DNA from: DASZPL01 sp035550315
GTDB taxonomy: Bacteria > Actinomycetota > Actinomycetes > JAFAQI01
DNA: 23,021 nt
Direction of reading: 5' to 3'
NCBI GenBank assembly: GCA_035550315.1
Contig: DASZPL010000020.1
Coordinates: 1-23,021, forward strand
The notes below the pieces were generated by a model. The model worked only from the letters and a program-made list of their open reading frames with translations. It was not told the DNA's origin and made no database searches. Shown one piece after another: positions 8,290 through 15,755 of the stretch. Position numbers and translations under genes: made by a program. Each line of letters opens with the position of its first letter. Within the stretch, counting starts at the first letter, position 1.

Positions 8290-8904
8290 GTGGCGACGGT
8301 GCTGATCTGCGACGACCGCACGGACGTCCAGGACCAGTTGCGCCGCGTCGTCGGCGTCCTGCCGGGCGTGGAGGTCGAGGTTGCGGCCAGTTGCGCCGAG
8401 GCGCTGCAGCGGCGCAGCCAGCGGAGCTTCGACCTCGTGCTGGTCTCGCTCGAGCTGCTCGGGCGGACCGGGGTCGAGGCGGTGCGCGACCTGCTCGGCC
8501 TGCATCCGGTCGCCCGCGTCGTTCTGCTCACGTCGCCGGACGAGGCGGACCTGCTCGACGAGGCGCTGACGCTGGGAGCCGCCGGCTACGTGTGCCGGAG
8601 CACGCCGGCGGACGAGTTCGCCGCGGCGATCGCGACCGCCCTGACGTTGGCCGCGCTGCCGGTCCAGACCGATGCCGGCGCCGGTGGCCACTCCGACGCG
8701 GGATCGGCCGTCGTACTCACCGAGCGGGAGTGGCAGGTGCTCACCGGCATGTCACTCGGCAAGAGCAAGGCCGAGATCGGTCGCGACCTGTTCGTCTCCG
8801 AGGACACGGTCAAGACGCACGCCCGCCACCTGTTCCGGAAGTTGCAGGTCGCCGACCGCGCCCATGCGGTCGCCGCCGGCTTCCGGCGCGGCCTGCTGCG
8901 CTGA
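8290..8904 (+). CDS. BldM-like atypical response regulator (LuxR/NarL-type)
   Basis: The 204-residue protein has an N-terminal receiver-like domain (1-120) and a C-terminal LuxR helix-turn-helix (about 142-204). The DNA-binding half, with AEIGRDLFVSEDTVKTHAR and DRAHAVAAGFRRGLLR, closely resembles Streptomyces BldM as I remember it, and length and proximity to guaB also fit. In the receiver the acidic pair D8-D9 and T81 are kept, but the phospho-acceptor Asp is replaced by S53 (in LVSLELL) and the usual Lys by R103. It therefore cannot be phosphorylated in the normal way. BldM itself is known to work without phosphorylation. The GTG at 8290 gives the expected MATVLICDD start, although no good ribosome binding site is visible. 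It ends 1 bp from the convergent DUF5319 gene. Confidence 0.9.
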   Translation: MATVLICDDRTDVQDQLRRVVGVLPGVEVEVAASCAEALQRRSQRSFDLVLVSLELLGRTGVEAVRDLLGLHPVARVVLLTSPDEADLLDEALTLGAAGYVCRSTPADEFAAAIATALTLAALPVQTDAGAGGHSDAGSAVVLTEREWQVLTGMSLGKSKAEIGRDLFVSEDTVKTHARHLFRKLQVADRAHAVAAGFRRGLLR

Positions 8905-8905
8905 C

Positions 8906-9280
8906 TTATTCGTCCGCGGTCAGGACGCCGTCGGTGAAGCCGCGGGCGTAGTCCCAGGTGACGTAGTCGGCCGGGTCGGGTTGGTACGCCGGCTCGTGGA
9001 CGTGCGGTGCGCCGGCTTCCAGGATGTTGCGCAGGTTGGCGCGCAGCAGCGCCCAGCCGTAGTAGTGGTCCTCGCGGCAGTCGGGGCAGTCGATGATCAT
9101 GCCGCGGACCCCCCGCGGCTCAAGCAAGGCCTGGAACATCTCCAGGTCCTCGAGGTCTTCGAGCAGGTTGCGGCGCTCGTCGTCGGTGAGCGGCTCGTCG
9201 CCCAGCTCCTCGTCGCTGAGTTCGGCAGCCGGGTCGCTGGGGTCGCCCGCAAACGGGTCGAGCGGCGGGTCGTCTCGCAC
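8906..9280 (-). CDS. DUF5319 family protein
   Basis: The 124-residue acidic protein matches, from memory, the mycobacterial Rv3412-type family next to guaB. Shared features are the MRDD start, a DPF-x-D-P N-terminal segment, an acidic helix (about 30-55), CPDCREDHYY with C65, C68 and H72, and the C-terminal block HEPAYQPDPADYVTWDYARGFTDG. The CxxC plus His could bind a metal. It has no membrane segment or signal peptide. Its function is unknown. It is divergent from guaB and convergent with the BldM-like gene. The GTG start is preceded by TAGCGT six bases upstream, suggesting a leaderless mRNA. Confidence 0.9.
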   Translation of the reverse strand: MRDDPPLDPFAGDPSDPAAELSDEELGDEPLTDDERRNLLEDLEDLEMFQALLEPRGVRGMIIDCPDCREDHYYGWALLRANLRNILEAGAPHVHEPAYQPDPADYVTWDYARGFTDGVLTADE

Positions 9281-9286
9281 GCTCCC

Positions 9287-9292
9287 ACGCTA
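9287..9292 (-). promoter_or_regulatory. Predicted -10 element for the DUF5319 gene, leaderless
   Basis: On the minus strand TAGCGT is followed by exactly six bases and then the GTG at 9280. This is the same spacing as at groEL, choD and guaA. No clear -35 hexamer is visible. Confidence 0.4.
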
Positions 9293-9327
9293 GCCCCGAG
9301 CTGCCGCGAGTCGTGGGTGGTCGCCGG

Positions 9328-9333
9328 TAGAGT
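9328..9333 (+). promoter_or_regulatory. Possible guaB -10 element
   Basis: TAGAGT lies in the 87-bp divergent region between the DUF5319 and guaB starts. It would give a guaB leader of about 28 nt. No clear -35 accompanies it, so this is weak. Confidence 0.3.
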
Positions 9334-9367
9334 GGATATCTCACCCGCCACTTCGAAGTTGGTGCGC

Positions 9368-10858
9368 ATGGATTCCACGATGCCGGCCAAGTTCGCGACG
9401 CTGGGGCTGACGTTCGACGACGTTCTGCTGGTGCCCGCGGCCTCCGACCTCCTCCCGAGCGAGGCCGACACGACCGCCCGGCTGTCGCGCTCGATCACGC
9501 TGCGCACGCCGCTGCTGTCCAGCCCGATGGACACGGTCACCGAGGCGCGGATGGCGATCGCGATGGCGCGGATCGGCGGCATCGGCATCCTGCACCGCAA
9601 CCTCTCGGCGGAAGACCAGGCCGCGCAGGTCGACGTGGTGAAGCGCTCCGAGGCCGGCATGATCACCGCGCCGATCACCTGCCCGCCCGATGAGTCCATC
9701 GCCGCCGCCAACGCCTTGATGGGCCGCTACCGGATCTCCGGCGTCCCGGTGACCGACTCCGACGGCGTGCTGCTCGGCATCGTCACCAACCGCGACATCC
9801 GGTTCGAGCGCGACGGGTCACGTCCGGTGCGCGAGGTGATGACGCCGATGCCGCTGGTGACCGCGCCGGTGGGCGTCTCCCGCGACGACGCGCTCGCCCT
9901 GCTGCAGCGCCACAAGGTCGAGAAGCTGCCGATCGTGGACGCCGGCAACCGGCTGCGCGGGCTGATCACCGTCAAGGACTTCACCAAGTCGGAGGAGTAT
10001 CCGCACGCGACCAAGGACGACGCCGGCCGGCTGCGCGTCGGTGCGGCGGTCGGTGTCGGTGAGGACTCCTACAAGCGCGCCCTCGGGCTGGTCGAAGCCG
10101 GTGTCGACGTACTCATCGTCGACACTGCCCACGGTCACTCCCGCGCGGTGCTCGACATGGTCGCCCGGCTCAAGGCGACGGTCGAGATCGACGTGGTCGG
10201 CGGCAACATCGCCACCGCAGAGGGCGCGCGCGCATTGGTCGAAGCCGGCGCGGACGCGGTCCGGCTCGGCGTCGGGCCCGGCTCGATCTGCACGACGCGG
10301 GTCGTGGCCGGCGTCGGCGTACCGCAAATAACCGCGATCTACGAGGTCGCGCAGGTGACCCGGCCGGCCGGTGTGCCGGTCATCGCCGACGGCGGGATGC
10401 AGTACTCCGGCGACATCGCGAAGGCGATCGCGGTCGGCGCCGACACCGTGATGCTCGGCTCACTGTTGGCCGGCTGCGAGGAGTCGCCCGGCGAATTGCT
10501 GTTCGTCAACGGCAAGCAGTTCAAGTCCTACCGCGGCATGGGCTCGCTCGGGGCGATGCAGTCACGCGGCCAGGCCCGGTCGTTCTCCAAGGACCGCTAC
10601 TTCCAGGACGACGTGCTCTCCGACGACAAGCTGGTCCCGCAGGGCATCGAAGGCCAGGTGCCCTACCGCGGTCCGCTGGCCGCCGTCGCGCACCAGCTGA
10701 TCGGCGGCCTGCAAGCCGGCATGGGCTTCGTCGGCGCCCACACCATCGCCGAGCTGCAGCAGGCCAAGCTGATGCGGATCACCGCCGCGGGCCTGAAGGA
10801 GAGCCACCCGCACGACATCACGATGACGACCGAGGCCCCGAACTACTCGACACGATGA
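9368..10858 (+). CDS. guaB: Inosine-5'-monophosphate dehydrogenase GuaB
   Basis: GuaB oxidises IMP to XMP with NAD+, the first committed step of GMP synthesis. The 496-residue length is typical. The TIM barrel starts at LGLTFDDVLLVPA (12-24) and is interrupted by a Bateman module of two CBS domains (about 100-210). The catalytic loop GPGSICTTRVVAGVGVPQ carries C308, and the flap has SYRGMGSLGAM and the later YRGPL. The ATG at 9368 is preceded by GAAG nine bases upstream. GTG 9362 and ATG 9380 are alternatives. Its stop overlaps the guaB3 ATG (ATGA), so the two form an operon. All catalytic elements are intact. Confidence 0.98.
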   Translation: MDSTMPAKFATLGLTFDDVLLVPAASDLLPSEADTTARLSRSITLRTPLLSSPMDTVTEARMAIAMARIGGIGILHRNLSAEDQAAQVDVVKRSEAGMITAPITCPPDESIAAANALMGRYRISGVPVTDSDGVLLGIVTNRDIRFERDGSRPVREVMTPMPLVTAPVGVSRDDALALLQRHKVEKLPIVDAGNRLRGLITVKDFTKSEEYPHATKDDAGRLRVGAAVGVGEDSYKRALGLVEAGVDVLIVDTAHGHSRAVLDMVARLKATVEIDVVGGNIATAEGARALVEAGADAVRLGVGPGSICTTRVVAGVGVPQITAIYEVAQVTRPAGVPVIADGGMQYSGDIAKAIAVGADTVMLGSLLAGCEESPGELLFVNGKQFKSYRGMGSLGAMQSRGQARSFSKDRYFQDDVLSDDKLVPQGIEGQVPYRGPLAAVAHQLIGGLQAGMGFVGAHTIAELQQAKLMRITAAGLKESHPHDITMTTEAPNYSTR

Positions 10859-11985
10859 GCAACGACTCCGTCGAGATCGGCCTGGGCCGGTCGGCGCGGC
10901 GCGGATTCTCGCTCGACGAGGTCGCGATCGTGCCGTCGCGGCGCACCCGCGACAAGGACGTCGTCTCGCTGACTTGGCAGATCGACGCCTACCGGTTCGA
11001 CATCCCGCTGATCGCGTTCCCGTCCGATGCGACGATGTCGCCGTCGACGGTCGCCGAGGTGGGCCGCGCCGGCGGGCTCGGCGTGCTCGACGCCGAGGGG
11101 CTCTGGACCAGGTACGACGACCCGCTGACGGTGCTCGCCGAGCTCGCCGAGCTCGACCCGATGACCGCGACCACGCAGGTGTTGCAGCGGGTCTACGCCG
11201 AGCCGGTGAAGGAAGAGCTCATCGGCCGCCGGATCAAGGAGCTGCGCGACAGCGGCACGGTTACGGCGGTGCGGGTGTCGCCGCAGCACACGCTGCGGTT
11301 CGCGCCGGCGATCCTCGCCGCCGGCGTCGACCTGCTGGTCATCCAGGGGACGATCGTGTCGGCCGAGCACGTCTCCGCCACGGCGACGCAGCCGCCGCTG
11401 AACCTCAAAACCTTCATCGCCGACCTCGACGTGCCGGTCGTCGTCGGCGGCTGCACCAACTACCAGACCGCGCTGCATCTGATGCGCACCGGCGCCGCCG
11501 GCGTCATCGTCGGCGTCGGCGCGGACGAGTGGTCGACGACGGACCGGGTGCTCGGCATCGACGTACCGATGGCGACCGCGATCGTCGACGCCGCGGCCGC
11601 CCGCCGCGACTACCTCGACGAGACCGGCGGCCGCTACGTGCACGTCATCGCGGCCGGCGAGGCCGAGACCAGCGGCGACATCGCGAAGGCGCTGGCCTGC
11701 GGCGCCGACGCCGTGATGTTGGGTGAGCCGCTGGCGATGGCGGCCGAGGCGCCGGGTCGCGGCACGTGGTGGCACGTCGCGGCGTCGCACCCGCGGCTGC
11801 CGCGCGGCCGGTTCGCCGGCGCCTCCGAGGCATGGCCGCTGGGCACGCTCGCCGAGGTGCTGCGCGGCCCGTCGTCGTCGCCGGAGGGCTACCTGAACTT
11901 GTTCGGCGGCGTCCGCCGCGCGATCGCCAAGGCCGGCTACAGCGACCTCAAGGAGTTCCAGAAGGTCGGCCTCGTCGTCCGCTGA
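10855..11985 (+). CDS. guaB3: GuaB3 family IMP dehydrogenase-related protein
   Basis: This 376-residue protein is a TIM-barrel IMPDH relative without CBS domains. It begins VEIGLGRSARRGFSLDEVAIVPSRRTR and ends KAGYSDLKEFQKVGLVV, both typical of actinobacterial GuaB3, which nearly always follows guaB as here (4-nt overlap). Phosphate-binding barrel segments are recognisable (TGAAGVIVGVGA and later GGRYVHVIAAGEAETSGDIAKALACGADAVMLG). The loop that holds the catalytic Cys in IMPDH reads GVGADEWSTTDRV here, placing Ser at the Cys position (S228). Some cyanobacterial GuaB3 enzymes are reported to be active IMPDHs. Without the Cys this protein may have another or a regulatory role. Confidence 0.95.
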   Translation: MSNDSVEIGLGRSARRGFSLDEVAIVPSRRTRDKDVVSLTWQIDAYRFDIPLIAFPSDATMSPSTVAEVGRAGGLGVLDAEGLWTRYDDPLTVLAELAELDPMTATTQVLQRVYAEPVKEELIGRRIKELRDSGTVTAVRVSPQHTLRFAPAILAAGVDLLVIQGTIVSAEHVSATATQPPLNLKTFIADLDVPVVVGGCTNYQTALHLMRTGAAGVIVGVGADEWSTTDRVLGIDVPMATAIVDAAAARRDYLDETGGRYVHVIAAGEAETSGDIAKALACGADAVMLGEPLAMAAEAPGRGTWWHVAASHPRLPRGRFAGASEAWPLGTLAEVLRGPSSSPEGYLNLFGGVRRAIAKAGYSDLKEFQKVGLVVR

Positions 11986-12001
11986 CCCCACGAGGCCTGG
12001 C

Positions 12002-12007
12002 TAGCCT
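12002..12007 (+). promoter_or_regulatory. Predicted -10 element for the choD-like gene, leaderless
   Basis: TAGCCT is followed by exactly six bases and then the GTG at 12014. No Shine-Dalgarno is seen. The 28-bp gap after guaB3 therefore seems to hold a separate promoter, although read-through from guaB3 is also likely. Confidence 0.4.
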
Positions 12008-12013
12008 CGAACC

Positions 12014-13693
12014 GTGGCGGAGTGGGACTACGACGTCATCGTCATCGGCAGCGGCTTCGGCGGCAGCGTCGCCGCGTTGCGCGCCGCCGAGAAGGGCTAT
12101 CGCGTCGGCGTGCTCGAAGCCGGCCGGCGGTTCACCAACGACACGTTGCCGGAGACCAGCTGGGACCTGAAGGACTTCCTCTGGGCGCCGGCGGTCGGCT
12201 GGATGGGCATCCAGAAGATCACGCCGCTGACCGACGTGCTGTGCCTGTCCGGCGCGGGCGTCGGCGGCGGCTCGCTGGTCTACGCCAACACGCTCTACCC
12301 GCCGCTCGACGACTTCTACAACGACCGGCAGTGGGCGGCGATCACCGACTGGAAGGCGGAGCTCGCGCCGTACTACGACCAGGCGTCGCGGATGCTGGGC
12401 GTGGTCGAGAACCCGACCGAGAGCAAGGCCGACGTCGAGATGCGGGCGGTGGCCGACGAGATGGGCGTCGGCCACACCTACCACCACACCCCGGTCGGCG
12501 TGTTCTTCGGTGACGCCGGCAAGACCGTCGACGACCCGTACTTCGGCGGTGCCGGCCCGCGGCGTACCGGCTGCATCGAGTGCGGCAACTGCATGATCGG
12601 CTGTCGCTACAACGCGAAGAACCGGCTCGATCTCAACTACCTACACCTCGCCGAGGGCCTCGGCGCGGTGATCCACCCCGAGACCACGGTCACCGTGGTG
12701 CGGCCGTTGCCCGGCGGTGGGTACGCCGTCGGCACCCGGCACACCGTCCGCCGGCGGTCGCGGCAGACGTTCACCGCGGAGCAGGTCGTGTTCGCAGCCG
12801 GGACACTTGGCACCCAGAAGCTGTTGCACCGGATGCGCGACGAGGGCGTGCTGCCCCGGCTTTCGCGCCGGCTCGGCGAGCTGACGCGGACCAACTCCGA
12901 GGCGATCCTCGGTGCCCGCAGCCGCGATCCGCATGCCGACTACTCGCGGGGTGTTGCGATCACCTCGTCGTTCCACCCGGACGAGCGCACCCACGTCGAG
13001 CCGGTCCGCTACGGCAGGGGGTCGAACTCGATGGGGCTGCTGCAGTCGGTGCTGACCGACGGCGGCGAGGGGCGCCGGTGGGTGAAGGCGCTCAAAGAGA
13101 TCGCCGGCCATCCGCGGGACCTGACGAAGCTGTTCTGGCTCAAGGGGTGGGCCGAGCAGACGATCATCGTGCTGGTCATGCAGTCGCTCGACAACTCACT
13201 CACGGTGTCGCGGAAGGTGGGTCGGTTCCGCGACCGCTTGGTGTCCCGGCAGGGTCACGGCGAGCCGAACCCGACCTGGATCCCGGTCGGCAACGAGGTG
13301 ACCCGTCGGCTCGCCGACCGGATCAACGGCATCGCCGGCGGATCGGTCGGCGAGCTTGCCAACATCCCGATGACCGCGCACATCATCGGCGGCGCGATCA
13401 TCGGCGCGACGGCCGACGACGGTGTGATCGATCCCTGGCAGCGGGTCTACGGGCACGAGGGCCTGCACGTCACCGACGGCGCCGCCGTCACCGCCAACCT
13501 CGGCGTGAACCCGTCGCTGACGATCACCGCCCAGGCCGAGCGTGCGATGGCGTTCTGGCCGAACCAGGGCGAGGCTGACCCGCGGCCACCGTTGGGATCG
13601 GCGTACGTCGCACTGCAGCCGGTCGCACCGCGGCGGCCGGCCGTGCCCGACGCGGCCCCCGGCGCGCTCCGCCTGCCGCTCGCCGCGATCTAG
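12014..13693 (+). CDS. choD: ChoD-like GMC family FAD oxidoreductase with ferredoxin-like Cys cluster
   Basis: The 559-residue flavoprotein has the N-terminal FAD-binding motif IGSGFGGSVAAL (11-22), the GMC signature GAGVGGGSLVYANTLY, and C-terminal active-site candidates H456 (TAHIIGGA) and N499 (NLGVNPS). Large blocks such as SWDLKDFLWAP, DPYFGGAGP, LTRTNSEAI and QGHGEPNPTWIP match mycobacterial Rv3409c (ChoD) as I remember it, and the position after guaB-guaB3 is the same. It is annotated there as cholesterol oxidase (3-beta-hydroxysterol to 3-ketosterol), but that activity is debated. A C-x2-C-x2-C-x3-C cluster (C187, C190, C193, C197) suggests an Fe-S centre. The substrate should be treated as an unknown alcohol. 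No export signal is seen. Confidence 0.9.
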   Translation: MAEWDYDVIVIGSGFGGSVAALRAAEKGYRVGVLEAGRRFTNDTLPETSWDLKDFLWAPAVGWMGIQKITPLTDVLCLSGAGVGGGSLVYANTLYPPLDDFYNDRQWAAITDWKAELAPYYDQASRMLGVVENPTESKADVEMRAVADEMGVGHTYHHTPVGVFFGDAGKTVDDPYFGGAGPRRTGCIECGNCMIGCRYNAKNRLDLNYLHLAEGLGAVIHPETTVTVVRPLPGGGYAVGTRHTVRRRSRQTFTAEQVVFAAGTLGTQKLLHRMRDEGVLPRLSRRLGELTRTNSEAILGARSRDPHADYSRGVAITSSFHPDERTHVEPVRYGRGSNSMGLLQSVLTDGGEGRRWVKALKEIAGHPRDLTKLFWLKGWAEQTIIVLVMQSLDNSLTVSRKVGRFRDRLVSRQGHGEPNPTWIPVGNEVTRRLADRINGIAGGSVGELANIPMTAHIIGGAIIGATADDGVIDPWQRVYGHEGLHVTDGAAVTANLGVNPSLTITAQAERAMAFWPNQGEADPRPPLGSAYVALQPVAPRRPAVPDAAPGALRLPLAAI

Positions 13694-13700
13694 CGTTGAT

Positions 13701-13742
13701 CATCGCCGGCTGACGTTGCTAGAGGCACGGCAGGCGGCGATG
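13701..13742. terminator. Inverted repeat between convergent genes, possible bidirectional terminator
   Basis: CATCGCCG at 13701-13708 pairs exactly with CGGCGATG at 13735-13742. It lies wholly inside the 55-bp gap between the convergent choD-like and sulfotransferase genes. The 26-nt loop is long and there is no clean T-run, so termination is only inferred. The similar 12-mers at 13711-13722 and 13741-13752 (10 of 12 identical) add repeat character. Confidence 0.4.
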
Positions 13743-13748
13743 GCGTTG

Positions 13749-14651
13749 TTAGTCGCGGAGGTCGATGCCGAACTCTTGCGCCAGCCACGCCAGGTCGTCG
13801 GCGTAGTAGTCGGTCAGTCGGCGGCGCAGGTCGTCCGGGATCGGGTCGGGGGCCGCCTGCCGCCCGGCGGTCGCGACTGCGCGCCGGCGGGCGAGGGCCG
13901 CCGCGACCCGCGGCGGCAGCGCCCGCTTCAGCTGCGGCCGGATCGGGCGGATCATCCGGTCGAGCAGCCGCACCGACGGCGATGCGGTCGCCGGGTTGTA
14001 CTTCAGCTCGGTGTTGAACCCGAACGAGTCCGCCACGCCGAGCAGCCGGCAGATCCGGGCCAGGCTGTCGTCCGGTTGCGCCACCACCTCGTCGTAGTCG
14101 AGCACCAGCAGCTGCTCGCGCGGGAACACGTCGAGATAGCGCTGCAGCTGCTCGGCGTACCGGCCGAGCCGCAGCGAGTGCTCGCCGGGCTGGTATGGCG
14201 CGTAACCGAGCGGAAGCTCGCGCTCGACCGCGGCACGAAACGCCGGCATGACCGCGTCACCACGAAGGTCGGTGAAGACGTACCGGAAGTGCGAGTAGGC
14301 GCGAGCGATCGGCTCGCGCACGATCGCGATCAACCGCGCATCGGGGATGTGCCGCGCGATCTCTTCCGGCGACTCCCGGGTGTAGAGGTACAGCGGCGAC
14401 GCCTCGCCGATCGCAGTTGCGCCCGGCTTAGTGAACAGCCGCTCGTACGCCGCGCGGTCGATGACCGACTTCGCGACGATCCGCGGGTCGCTCCCGACGT
14501 ACGGGCGCGGTGGTGACGCCGCGTGGTCGAACAGGAAGAAGTTCGGCTCTTTCGTGGTCGACATGCAGATGTCGGGGTGCTCCTGCAGGTAGTAGTGCAA
14601 CGAGGTCGTCGCGGCGCGCGGTGCGCCGAGGATCAAGAAGTTCGGCAGCAT
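13749..14651 (-). CDS. PAPS-dependent sulfotransferase family protein (downstream of a pair)
   Basis: This 300-residue protein has the sulfotransferase fold landmarks. The 5'-phosphosulfate loop LILGAPRAATTSLHYYLQEHP (about 6-26) is followed by KEPNFF, and the 3'-phosphate motif IVREPIARAYSHFRY (about 110-124) has the conserved Arg and Ser. It would move sulfate from PAPS to a hydroxyl or amino group of an unknown acceptor. The KEPNFF and YSHF pattern resembles bacterial and heparan-type sulfotransferases that act on glycans or lipids. The ATG at 14651 is chosen because it follows the upstream sulfotransferase stop by 4 nt, with a purine-rich GGAGCAGGTG upstream. An upstream TTG/GTG extension would overlap that gene. 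A basic, Pro-rich segment near residues 230-260 may contact membrane. Confidence 0.9.
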   Translation of the reverse strand: MLPNFLILGAPRAATTSLHYYLQEHPDICMSTTKEPNFFLFDHAASPPRPYVGSDPRIVAKSVIDRAAYERLFTKPGATAIGEASPLYLYTRESPEEIARHIPDARLIAIVREPIARAYSHFRYVFTDLRGDAVMPAFRAAVERELPLGYAPYQPGEHSLRLGRYAEQLQRYLDVFPREQLLVLDYDEVVAQPDDSLARICRLLGVADSFGFNTELKYNPATASPSVRLLDRMIRPIRPQLKRALPPRVAAALARRRAVATAGRQAAPDPIPDDLRRRLTDYYADDLAWLAQEFGIDLRD

Positions 14652-14655
14652 GGCG

Positions 14656-15717
14656 TCACCTGCTCCGGCCGGCGCGTCGTTGGTTGACCCACCGCCGGAC
14701 CGGGGTCGGCAGCCGGCGGCCGACCGCGGTCCGCAGCGGCGCCGGGGTAATCGGTCGCGACGGCGCGGATCCGCCAAGCCGGGGCGGCGGCGGGCGCAAC
14801 GGGGCGTTCTCGGGGGTCGGCTGCGGGCGCTTGGCCCAGTCGACGCCGCCCGCGCGTTGCCGTCTCAGCTCAGCGATCGCCGAACCGGGCAACAGCGGGA
14901 TCTCGCCAACGCCGAATTCCCCGAGTGGCCGCGTGCGCGCGATGTCGTAGCCAAGAAGGGCCGCAAGGCCCGCGACCGGGCCGAGCAGCGCCTCGCGGTC
15001 GCGCGGCGAGAGCGACCGCTCCCAGCGATCCGCCTCGGCTGGATCGATGGCGCGGTCGGTGCGGGTGAATCCCTCGACCGTGCGTGGCGCGCCGGCGGCC
15101 GGTTGCACCTGGTGGTGTGCGAGCACGGCGTCGGACCACGGCTCGCCGAGCCACTCGAGCAGGGCGGCCATGACCGGCTTCGGGTCGGTGACCAGGTCTT
15201 CGTAACGCAGCACCACGCAGCGGTCGCCGGCGTCGGCCGCGGCATGCAGCAACTCGGTGACGGACCGGCGCCAATGGCGCAGCGCCTGCTCCGGCCCGCG
15301 CCCGAACCGCTGCTGCAGCGAGCTGACCACCGCGCCCGGATGGCGGACGATGCCGACGACGACGCAGTCCGGGAAGATGCGGCGGGCCAGGTCGAGGTGC
15401 CAGACGTGGAACGGCGTCTTGTCGCCCCACCGCGCCTTGCCGTGGGCCTCGGCGTACTTCGTGAACAGGCCGCCGTAGAACTCTTGCAGCGATCGGTACA
15501 GGCCGTCGTCGTCGAGCCCGAGATGCCGGTGCCACTGGTCGCCGAGCTCCCAGTAGGGCACCTGGGTGTGGGCCAGCGCGAGCCGCAGGAAGCCGGTCTC
15601 CTCGGGGATCGCGATCCGATCGTGGCTGTCGAGCATCAGTCGCAGCAGGGTGCTGCCGGAGCCGTTGGCGCCGACCACGAAGATCGGTCCGTGGTGGGGC
15701 GCGCGGGGCAGCGTCAC
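14656..15717 (-). CDS. Sulfotransferase family protein with basic Pro/Arg-rich C-terminal tail
   Basis: The 353-residue protein begins with a PAPS loop (VVGANGSGSTLLRLMLDSH, about 14-32), contains WGDKTPFHVWHLDLARRIFP, and has the 3'-phosphate motif GIVRHPGAVVSSL followed by the RYEDLVTDP block typical of bacterial sulfotransferases. The start is GTG 15717, with GGGAGG eight bases upstream, which is strong support. The last 70 or so residues are rich in Pro and Arg (for example LRPPPPRLGG and a final PTPVRRWVNQRRAGRSR). They look disordered with a basic amphipathic end, perhaps a membrane anchor. The gene is divergent from guaA (38 bp) and co-directional with a second, clearly different sulfotransferase 4 bp downstream. 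The substrate is unknown. Confidence 0.9.
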   Translation of the reverse strand: MTLPRAPHHGPIFVVGANGSGSTLLRLMLDSHDRIAIPEETGFLRLALAHTQVPYWELGDQWHRHLGLDDDGLYRSLQEFYGGLFTKYAEAHGKARWGDKTPFHVWHLDLARRIFPDCVVVGIVRHPGAVVSSLQQRFGRGPEQALRHWRRSVTELLHAAADAGDRCVVLRYEDLVTDPKPVMAALLEWLGEPWSDAVLAHHQVQPAAGAPRTVEGFTRTDRAIDPAEADRWERSLSPRDREALLGPVAGLAALLGYDIARTRPLGEFGVGEIPLLPGSAIAELRRQRAGGVDWAKRPQPTPENAPLRPPPPRLGGSAPSRPITPAPLRTAVGRRLPTPVRRWVNQRRAGRSR

Positions 15718-15743
15718 GTGCCTGACCTCCCACCGCGCGCGAC

Positions 15744-15749
15744 TATCCT
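15744..15749 (+). promoter_or_regulatory. Predicted guaA -10 element, leaderless
   Basis: TATCCT is followed by exactly six bases and then the ATG at 15756. A partial -35, CTGACC at 15722-15727, lies 16 bp upstream. This 38-bp divergent gap also contains the sulfotransferase ribosome binding site on the other strand. Confidence 0.5.
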
Positions 15750-15755
15750 CGGACG

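Noticed and set aside
8672..9367. N-terminal extension of guaB by about 230 residues
   Set aside because: The extension runs through the BldM-like gene and the opposite strand of the DUF5319 gene and has no family resemblance. GuaB proteins begin close to the LGLTFDDVLL strand.
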